Shown here in pieces: positions 6,946 through 12,490 of a stretch of DNA of 18,155 bases. This DNA is from Bryobacterales bacterium (lineage in GTDB: Bacteria > Acidobacteriota > Terriglobia > Bryobacterales > Bryobacteraceae), in the NCBI GenBank assembly GCA_009697495.1, contig SHUN01000007.1:1-18155 (forward strand), read 5' to 3'. The translations under genes were made by a program, and so were the position numbers. Numbering within the stretch: position 1 is the first letter of the stretch; each line of letters opens with the position of its first letter. Below the pieces are notes generated by a model. That model was not told the DNA's origin, made no database searches, and saw only the letters and a list, made by a program, of their open reading frames with translations.

Positions 6946-8919
6946 CTACTCTGTCCCGAAAACGTACACGACACTACCATTGATGATCGACACATATTGC
7001 TTGTTGTCGAACATATACGTCATGGGCGAAGTGTGGAGATTCTCCGTGAACGGATAGCTCCAGAGTCGCTTGCCCGTGGCAGCGTCAGCCGCGGCCAGCG
7101 CCCCGCCATCGTCACCGAAAATAACCAGCCCCCCAGCCGTGGAAAGCGTTCCGGTCCAGGTATCGCCAGGGCCTTCTTGCGGAATCTCCCAAACCGGCTT
7201 GCCCGTCTCAATATTGAATGCGCGGAGTATTTTCCGCGGCTTGTCGTCGGGATCGCGCCGGCCGCCGCCGCCTGAATAGCCGCTGCCCGCCTGCCACGGC
7301 GGCGTGACCCGCCGGGTGTAGACGGCGCAGCGTTCGAGCGTGTTCACGTAGAAGAGTCTGGTGGCTGGATTATAGGACGTCGAGAAGAAGTTCGCCGCGC
7401 CTTCGACTGCGGGGCAGATCAGTTGGCCCTCAGTGGTGGGAACCGAGTTGGGGTTCATCACCGGCCGGCCATCAGGGGCTATTTCCTTGGCCCAAGTGAG
7501 TTTCTTAACCATCGGCGACGCTAATAGCAGTTTGCCGTCCGTACGGTCCAGAACATAAAGGAAACCGTTGCGATTCGCCTGCAGGAGTAGCTTCCGCGCC
7601 TGCCCTTTCCACGCCGTGTCGACCAGCACCAACGGCTGCACCGCGTCCCAATCCCACTCGTCGTGCGGCGTCGGTTGAAAGTGCCATTTCAGCTTGCCCG
7701 TCATCACGTCGAGCGCCAGGATGGAACAGGTGTAAAGGTTGTCGCCTTTACGGTTGTCACCGTTGAAATCGGGGCCCGCATTACCCGTCGGCCAATAGAT
7801 CGTTTTCGACTCTGGATCATAGCTGCCAGTGAGCCAGGTCGGGCCGCCGCCATGGGCGATGTCGATGCCGTCCCACGTCTCCGAACCGGGTTCGCCTTTG
7901 GCCGGAATTGTCCAGGTGCGCCAGACTTCTTTACCGGTGGTTTGATCGTAGGCGGCGAGGAATCCACGGACGCCTTGTTCGCCCCCGGCGGTGCCAGCCA
8001 CTACCAGATTCTCAACCGCGAGCAGTGACCCGGTGGCGTTATAGTTGGCCTTGAAATCGGCCATTTCGGTGTCCCAAACCACCTGCCCTGTGTGCCGGTT
8101 CAACGCGACCAGATGGGCGTGATCGGTCTGCATGAAAACCCTGTCGCCGGCGATGGTGACGCTGCGGTTATTGCCCGGCGAGCGGGCGTTGCCGACAAGG
8201 CCCTGCGTCGGCTGCTTCGTGTACTCCCAAAGACGCGCGCCTGAACCGGCGTCGAGCGCGATCACCGTGTTCGTGTTCGTCACATACATCACGCCTTCGT
8301 GGACTTGCGGCGTACCCTGCAGCCGGCCGCTATTGGGGACGGCGAAGACCCATTTCACGGCCATTTTGCCCACGTTGGACTGGTTGATTTGTTTCAGCGC
8401 GGAGTACCGATTGCCGCTGAACTGGCCATGCATGCTCGGCCAATCGGCTTGCGAAGTCACTTTTCGATACTGCTCGCCGGCTTTGCGCAGGAGATGGATT
8501 TTCTGGTCATCGGTGCGGAGTTGAAGCTCGCGGCTGGTGCGGGCGATCGCAAATCCGTCGAGGGTTGCGCCGTCGGTCAAAGTAACTTTTATCCGGACCG
8601 GAGGCCCGCCGCGCCGGCCCTGTCGCGCCTGCGTCAGGGTGCGCATAAACGCCACCAGCGAGGTCACTTCGCCAGGGGGAAGCTCCTTGAAGGCGGGCAT
8701 GCCTTTACGAGGGACGCCGTCGCGGATAATGGTAGCGAGTTCCTCGTCGTTCCTGGTGGCCAACGTCGTCAAAATCGTGGGGGCATGTTCGCCGCCATTA
8801 CCATCAACGCCGTGGCAGCCGGTGCATCGGGATTGGAAGGCCGCGCGACCGTCGGGGGATTGGGCCCACGCCATGGCACAGAGCGCGGGAACTACGAAAA
8901 ATCGCATACAGAGGAGCAT
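6946..8919 (-). CDS. Secreted cytochrome c / PQQ-type quinoprotein dehydrogenase fusion
   Basis: Periplasmic redox protein of 657 aa. Residues 1-19 are a signal peptide. Residues about 22-98 are a class I cytochrome c domain with C32-x-x-C35-H36 and a likely axial Met at 74 (KGMPAF). Residues about 105-155 form a small linker domain. Residues about 158-657 form the eight-bladed quinoprotein propeller, starting with WPSMHGQFSGNRYSALKQIN, typical of methanol/ethanol-dehydrogenase relatives. The TGNAGPDF and KGDNLYT segments place the likely catalytic Asn and Asp, and TPHDEWDWD and DRTDGKLL are conserved. The vicinal Cys-Cys of methanol dehydrogenase is absent. Substrate unknown. Fusion order (cytochrome first) is opposite to the C-terminal cytochrome of type II alcohol dehydrogenases. 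I recall an Acidobacteria group called acido-empty-quinoproteins, found in genomes without PQQ synthesis; membership is possible, not shown. ATG 8907 is an alternative start; neither has a clear ribosome site. Confidence 0.9.
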   Translation of the reverse strand: MLLCMRFFVVPALCAMAWAQSPDGRAAFQSRCTGCHGVDGNGGEHAPTILTTLATRNDEELATIIRDGVPRKGMPAFKELPPGEVTSLVAFMRTLTQARQGRRGGPPVRIKVTLTDGATLDGFAIARTSRELQLRTDDQKIHLLRKAGEQYRKVTSQADWPSMHGQFSGNRYSALKQINQSNVGKMAVKWVFAVPNSGRLQGTPQVHEGVMYVTNTNTVIALDAGSGARLWEYTKQPTQGLVGNARSPGNNRSVTIAGDRVFMQTDHAHLVALNRHTGQVVWDTEMADFKANYNATGSLLAVENLVVAGTAGGEQGVRGFLAAYDQTTGKEVWRTWTIPAKGEPGSETWDGIDIAHGGGPTWLTGSYDPESKTIYWPTGNAGPDFNGDNRKGDNLYTCSILALDVMTGKLKWHFQPTPHDEWDWDAVQPLVLVDTAWKGQARKLLLQANRNGFLYVLDRTDGKLLLASPMVKKLTWAKEIAPDGRPVMNPNSVPTTEGQLICPAVEGAANFFSTSYNPATRLFYVNTLERCAVYTRRVTPPWQAGSGYSGGGGRRDPDDKPRKILRAFNIETGKPVWEIPQEGPGDTWTGTLSTAGGLVIFGDDGGALAAADAATGKRLWSYPFTENLHTSPMTYMFDNKQYVSIINGSVVYVFGTE

Positions 8920-8933
8920 ACAAGACGGAGGAG

Positions 8934-9179
8934 CTACGATGACGCCAGCGACCCAGGCCGCAACTTCGCGCGTGCAATTGCCGCCTTGAATTCGAGCTCC
9001 ATGAGGCGGCTCTCGATTTCCAGCACGCGACCATCGAGGCAGCGCAACGCATCAGGGTCCTGCTTAGCTCGAAGTTCGGCGGTTTTCACCCGGTTGCCGA
9101 ACTCCGTCCGCAAACGGGCATCCATGTCGTCAATCTGCTTCGACAGCTTGTCCAAATACGCTTTTAGTTCCGGTTCCAT
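8934..9179 (-). CDS. Small coiled-coil hypothetical protein (81 aa)
   Basis: I do not recognise a named family. The 81-residue product is strongly charged and almost wholly helical by composition, with no signal peptide or membrane segment. Heptad-like spacing of hydrophobic residues runs from LKAYLDKLSKQIDDMDARL through LDGRVLEIESRLMELEFK, with a break near the DPDALRC segment, so an antiparallel or dimeric coiled coil is likely. A single cysteine is in the break. The ATG at 9179 follows a GAGAG sequence at suitable distance. The TAG stop is 14 bp before the quinoprotein start, so the two genes are probably co-transcribed. That pairing does not by itself indicate a function. It is supported as a gene by composition, start context and operon spacing rather than by homology. 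Confidence 0.6.
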   Translation of the reverse strand: MEPELKAYLDKLSKQIDDMDARLRTEFGNRVKTAELRAKQDPDALRCLDGRVLEIESRLMELEFKAAIARAKLRPGSLASS

Positions 9180-9231
9180 TGCACACTCTCAATCTCATGC
9201 TACCGCAACTGCGAAGCGCCATCGAGGTATA

Positions 9232-9258
9232 GGAATGGCGAAAGCGTATCGCCACTCC
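9232..9258 (-). terminator. Stable hairpin just after the 9267-9764 reading frame
   Basis: Arms 9232-9241 and 9249-9258 pair over 10 bp (one G-T wobble on the minus strand) around a 7-nt loop. On the minus strand the hairpin begins 8 nt after the stop codon at 9267, the position expected of a terminator. No U-tract follows, so a rho-independent role is uncertain; it could instead protect the 3' end or separate the upstream frame from the coiled-coil gene. Confidence 0.4.
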
Positions 9259-9266
9259 CGGACAAT

Positions 9267-9764
9267 TTAACGCGCGAACTGACGCGCCGCGCGGACCGTG
9301 ATAGTGATGCCGCCACCGGTTGTGGAGAACAGCAGTGAGTTACCGAGGTTGGCTACCGCAAAGTTCATGACATAGTGGGCGTCGCCGATTCTGAACGTGG
9401 CGTTCGCCGTGCAGCCGGCGCCGTTGATGTCCATCGGTCCAATTTCGGAAATGCTAAGAAACTTGCCTTCAGCCGTGATGAAACCGTCCCCCTGAAGGGA
9501 GTACGCGCCTTTCAGGAGCCCGGTGGAGCAGTCCGTATCGGCTTCAATTCGAGAGCCAGTGCCGCCGTCGATCACGACCCCGTCGAACTCCACTGCGGCG
9601 GGCACGGACTTTCCGGTCATTGTGCAGTCGACGCCAAGCAGGTATTCGCCGGCAAAGTCGCAGACCGTGGTTGCGTCATTAACGGTGAAGGCAGCCAACG
9701 TCGGAATTCGTGCTGGTCTTGCCCTCCACGGTCGCCAGCGCGTCGATAGCGTTCGCAAAGGCAC
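9267..9764 (-). CDS. Hypothetical two-domain beta-rich protein, 5' end probably frameshifted
   Basis: The credible coding part starts around LAAFTVNDATTVCDF (near 9700). It shows two related units: CDFAGEYLLGVDCTMTG and, after LLKGAYSLQGDGF, MDINGAGCTANATFRIGD followed by a Leu-Phe-Ser-Thr-Thr segment. Such KGxY... / GxY.V..DCTG... units recur in secreted hypothetical proteins of Acidobacteria, as I recall them; function unknown. The GTG start and first 25 residues (arginine- and proline-rich) look like an out-of-frame shadow. In the next frame the same DNA, 9806-9695, reads as ATLKGAFANAIDALATVEGK, which fits the missing front of the first unit. The ancestral gene thus probably suffered a frameshift near 9700. 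No signal peptide remains, because the DNA further upstream belongs to an ABC-2 permease remnant. The gene is likely nonfunctional or a fragment. Confidence 0.5.
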   Translation of the reverse strand: MPLRTLSTRWRPWRARPARIPTLAAFTVNDATTVCDFAGEYLLGVDCTMTGKSVPAAVEFDGVVIDGGTGSRIEADTDCSTGLLKGAYSLQGDGFITAEGKFLSISEIGPMDINGAGCTANATFRIGDAHYVMNFAVANLGNSLLFSTTGGGITITVRAARQFAR

Positions 9765-9784
9765 CTTTCAATGTTGCACCGCTG

Positions 9785-10077
9785 TCGCATCGCAATGGAG
9801 GCAGTAGACGCCCATGCTACCAGCACCGTGATCGGCGGTATCCCTTCCTCAAACCCCGGCCCGCGCCCAGTCATGGCGTCAATCCCATGCCATCGCCCAG
9901 CGCGCCGGAACCGCTCAGCATCACCATCAGCAGAATGGCCAACGTCGCCAACCCCCGCGCGGCCTCCGGCGTCTTGCCAAGGGCGGCGATGAACAACCCA
10001 TAGCTGGCGGTCATCAACGAGAACGCCGCGCTCAGCGCCCGGCTGCCCAGCAGCGTCGTCTTGGAAAGCGCCGCCAA
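9785..10077 (-). pseudogene. Decayed ABC-2 type transporter permease
   Basis: Two minus-strand frames join into a shrunken ABC-2 permease. The first (10077-9880) reads LAALSKTTLLGSRALSA, then AFSLMTASYGLFIAALGK and TPEAARGLATLAILLMVML, which match the membrane part of drug/lipid-exporting ABC-2 permeases. The second (about 9895-9785) continues as RWHGIDAMTGRGPGFEEG and IPPITVLVAWASTASIAMR, matching the family's ending of the RWAVDGLDAMTWRGLG type plus the last membrane helix. Compared with the family, one internal block is lost between RALSA and AFSL, and another around the usual WVPTF...FP segment, with a frameshift near 9885. There is no start codon in a good context and no ATPase gene next to it. 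It is best read as an old pseudogene. Confidence 0.6.
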
Positions 10078-10110
10078 CCAGCGGGCCTTTGGCTGCGTTG
10101 CTGGACGCAT

Positions 10111-10347
10111 TTGCTCGGCGATTCCCACTCAGGCTTCATGCAATTACGGGTGCTCGGCTGTTTCAACCAGTGTCTGGATCGCAATCCGCTGACTGTGGAT
10201 TCGGCGACCATACAGCAATACCTTCGCGGCCGGCGCCAAATCGGCAAATTGAGCAAAGGCGACGCCGCCATTCTGCGCCGACTGTTGACGATCCTCGATC
10301 CCAGTAGCGGTATCTATCCTCTCCCAGCGCCATCAAAGACTGGCTGA
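10111..10347 (+). pseudogene. Possible tyrosine-recombinase/integrase N-terminal fragment
   Basis: An open plus-strand frame whose middle part (about 10141-10300) resembles the SAM-like N-terminal domain of bacterial integrases: a FNQCLDRNPL stretch, then VDSATIQQYLRGRRQ and GDAAILRRLLTIL. The spacing (a replaced catalytic-free helical region with I--YLR-RR and a Leu-rich helix) is what I expect for that domain. The catalytic domain with its Arg-His-Arg-Tyr residues is absent, and the frame ends at a TGA at 10345-10347. The TTG start is arbitrary. The remnant abuts the ABC-2 permease remnant in the opposite orientation. Identification is tentative. Confidence 0.35.
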
Positions 10348-10373
10348 ACCAGCTTCGCGCCCTCCCCGCCGGT

Positions 10374-11216
10374 TCACCGGACGCGATTCACGTCCACCGA
10401 ACGAACATTACCGCTGGCTAAGTTTACCGAACAGGAAAACTGGAAATTGGCGTTCCGCCATCGGCCTTGTCTTGCCGTCGCGAAGCCATTGATGAAATCA
10501 TTCCGGCCTGGATTGTTATCGGGTACCACTCGACGAAATGTGACCATTCGAAAGCCGTCGCGCTCAATTTGATCGGCGGCCGCTGCCTGGCAAACTCTGA
10601 CAGCCTCCGCGATACCGGCTGCATTCCATCCCCCTCGATCGTCGTAATATCCTCGATCATCGTAATAGCGGCGATCGCGATACCCGTCTCGTCCGGCGCC
10701 AATGCCCCCTTGGCCGCGGTTGTTGCCTCGGCCGTCGTTGTAGCCACCGGGGCCGATCTCGACTTGGACGCCGGGTCCGCGCCACCCGCGAGAATCCTGG
10801 CTATTGAATTGGCCGTTGTTCGATCCGCGCCATTCGAGATCAACGGTATAACCTTCTCGCCCACCTTGCCGATCGTCGATCCGAAATACAATCCGGCCTC
10901 CGGTCTGACGCGGATCCTGCAGAAGCTGAACGTCGCCTCTCCCGTCAATGCCGCGGAACCGGAATTCGTGCGGATTGGCGGGCATCCGTCCGTTGCACTC
11001 GAAGCGGCGCCAGACTGCCGGGCTTCCGGACAAATTCCTCATTTGCCCCACATCGCCCTGCACTTCAATTTCGGCCGATCCGTCTACCACCACTTCGATT
11101 GTGCATTTTCCGTCGACGGCATTTCCGTTGATGTTTGCGCGTCGAGTCACTTGCTGGGCGGTTCCAGGAACTGTGGAAACAATCCACGCGAACAACGCTA
11201 GACTTAGCTTCTTCAT
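10374..11216 (-). CDS. Secreted Gly/Arg/Tyr-rich hypothetical protein
   Basis: A 280-residue product from the ATG at 11216, where MKKLSLALFAWIVSTVPGTAQQ forms a clear signal peptide; ATGs at 11243 and 11258 are in frame but only lengthen the basic n-region. Three parts are visible. An N-terminal beta-rich domain (about 20-140) contains KCTIEVVVDGSAEIEVQG and RIVFRIDDR. A low-complexity linker (about 140-205) is rich in Gly, Asn, Arg and Tyr, with a short repeat RRYYDDRGYYDDRGG. A C-terminal domain (about 205-280) starts AVRVCQAAAADQIERDGF and ends FQFSCSVNLASGNVRSVDV; its two cysteines could form a disulfide. I know similar C-terminal domains only as uncharacterised exported proteins. It is the one intact-looking gene in the debris zone. 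Envelope or extracellular location is inferred; no function is assigned. Confidence 0.75.
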   Translation of the reverse strand: MKKLSLALFAWIVSTVPGTAQQVTRRANINGNAVDGKCTIEVVVDGSAEIEVQGDVGQMRNLSGSPAVWRRFECNGRMPANPHEFRFRGIDGRGDVQLLQDPRQTGGRIVFRIDDRQGGREGYTVDLEWRGSNNGQFNSQDSRGWRGPGVQVEIGPGGYNDGRGNNRGQGGIGAGRDGYRDRRYYDDRGYYDDRGGWNAAGIAEAVRVCQAAAADQIERDGFRMVTFRRVVPDNNPGRNDFINGFATARQGRWRNANFQFSCSVNLASGNVRSVDVNRVR

Positions 11217-11461
11217 CCTTTTCAACTTTCTCTGTAACGCCATGCATTGCATCTTCAATTGCCATCCTGTCGTCGATTCCCGTTGGGCGGGACGCGCTTC
11301 GAAAGATGCCCCGGCGAGACATTTTCCATGGAATCAATGTCATCGAGACCTTTACTCGAAGAAAACGTCTCGCTGACAGCTTTCAATCTGCACGTTGGAT
11401 GCCAATCGCTTGCTGGCTACCCTCCTCGATCGCCGGCGTTATTCCCCCCACCCATAAATGA
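11217..11461. other. Intergenic stretch with no recognisable gene
   Basis: No coding frame with recognisable content was seen on either strand. The interval should contain the promoter of the gene that starts at 11216, but I could not find a convincing hexamer pair. A small inverted repeat TCGAG/CTCGA lies near 11343-11358; it is too short to interpret. Confidence 0.4.
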
Positions 11462-11593
11462 GGGAGCATCCCAATCACTGCCGCCACCCCGGCGAACTTC
11501 AACGTCCTGATGAACGAGCTCCTGCGCCCAGGCCGCCATCGCGCCAACTTCCAAACCTGGGAAATGGAGATCCTGTTGGACATCGAGAGTTGC
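11462..11593 (+). pseudogene. Short plus-strand coding remnant (FQTWEMEILLDIES motif)
   Basis: The plus-strand frame reads ITAATPANFNVLMNELL, then RPGRHRANFQTWEMEILLDIESC. The amphipathic, natural-looking segment resembles small Acidobacteria hypothetical proteins of about 60 aa with an HRA-FQTWE--ILLD pattern, as far as I remember. After IESC the frame turns into arginine/proline-rich shadow sequence, so the expected C-terminal helix is lost. No start codon has a ribosome site. It is offered as a decayed gene of unknown function. Confidence 0.3.
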
Positions 11594-11695
11594 CCCCTTG
11601 CGCGGCCCCGCAAAGCGGAAAGCTCCCCGCGCGACGCTGGCCCCCAAAAAGCGCGCCCTTCCCCCCCCGGCCAAGCCCAAAACAGGAGCGAAGTA

Positions 11696-11868
11696 ACGCC
11701 GCCGCATCGCATCGGAAACGTTCAACACGACCGTCACCGGGTACTTCATCCCATTGCCTTCCTCCCGCGACAGCGGCAGGAACCGCTTCCCATCCGGATG
11801 AATGTCCATGCTCTTCAGGAATCGCGTAGCCGCGGCTTATCCGGCACAAAGGAATCTCCCTTCGTCGA
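11696..11868 (-). pseudogene. C-terminal remnant of a kinase-linked TolB/WD40-type propeller protein
   Basis: Two minus-strand frames rebuild the end of a TolB-like propeller of the kind attached to Acidobacteria serine/threonine kinases. The first (11868-11815) gives STKGDSFVPDKPRL, fitting the family's GDSFQAGKPRLWS-type phrase. The second (11827-11696) continues with RFLKSMDIHPDGKRFLPL and YPVTVVLNVSDAMRRR, fitting the usual ending DLAPDGKRFAV ... VTFLLNFFDELRRR. A frameshift near 11820 separates them. Everything upstream is gone, since pyrE begins right there. Family assignment is from remembered motifs and is fairly distinctive. Confidence 0.5.
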
Positions 11869-11872
11869 TGTC

Positions 11873-12487
11873 CTACAACCAGATCTTCTCCACCGCCCGG
11901 TCCGGATAACTCAAATCATGCGCCGCGCCATCGAATAAATTCAACGGGTCCAACTGCGCCAGCCAATAAACCGGCAACGGCGCAAAGTCCGGACACCCCG
12001 GCGCCATCTGGGCCACAATCACCGCCACCCCAACAACCTCCGCCCCAGCCGCCTCCACCAACTTCTTGATCTCAGTCAACTTCGCGCCCGTCCGCAGAAT
12101 ATCGTCAACCAACAACACCTTCTCGCCCGGCTGAATCTCCAAAAACTGCCGCATCCGCAACGGCTCACTATCGTTCTGCCGCTCCGCCCAATACACCTGC
12201 TTGGCCCGTAACGCTTCACAAACGCCAAAGGCCACCGGCAGCCCGCCCGTCGCCGGCGCCACCACCGATAACTGCGGAATCAGCGCCCGCAATTCCGCAT
12301 TCGCCCGCACCTTCCGGCTCAACGCCACGCTCAAGGTCTTCGCGTGCTGGTAGTAACGGAACGCCAGCGGTATCTGCAAATACTGGTCGGAGTACAGGCC
12401 GTTCGGGTAGACAAAGTTCCCTTCCCGCAACGCGCCCGTCTCCTGCAATAACGCCAACACCTCGTCTTGTGACGGTATGATTTCCAT
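11873..12487 (-). CDS. pyrE: Orotate phosphoribosyltransferase-like protein
   Basis: Cytosolic type I phosphoribosyltransferase, probably forming orotidine 5'-phosphate from orotate and PRPP in pyrimidine synthesis. The 204 residues fit the family. The N-terminal hood phrase TGALREGNFVYPNGLYSDQY matches OPRTs. PATGGLP (78-84) is the conserved loop before the central helix. The PRPP-binding signature is VLLVDDILRTG (124-134), with D128 and D129. The segment between, AERQNDSEPLRMRQFLEI, replaces the classic R-K-x-x-K flexible catalytic loop, as in the shorter OPRT subtype with an AE-x-G-x-x-LRRG-type loop. A related salvage phosphoribosyltransferase cannot be excluded. It begins 3 bp after the sugar transferase stop, with an AAAGGAG site inside the end of that gene, so translation is probably coupled. 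Confidence 0.8.
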   Translation of the reverse strand: MEIIPSQDEVLALLQETGALREGNFVYPNGLYSDQYLQIPLAFRYYQHAKTLSVALSRKVRANAELRALIPQLSVVAPATGGLPVAFGVCEALRAKQVYWAERQNDSEPLRMRQFLEIQPGEKVLLVDDILRTGAKLTEIKKLVEAAGAEVVGVAVIVAQMAPGCPDFAPLPVYWLAQLDPLNLFDGAAHDLSYPDRAVEKIWL

Positions 12488-12490
12488 GGC

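Noticed and set aside
8926..8989. Tiny plus-strand ORF (16 codons from ATG 8939) with a GGAGGAG site
   Set aside because: Lies over the end of the coiled-coil gene on the other strand, shows no family features and is too short to support; the purine run is the complement of the quinoprotein leader.
10467..11201. 244-aa plus-strand frame opposite the secreted Gly/Arg/Tyr-rich gene
   Set aside because: The minus-strand frame has a signal peptide and structured ends; the plus frame has neither and is a shadow.
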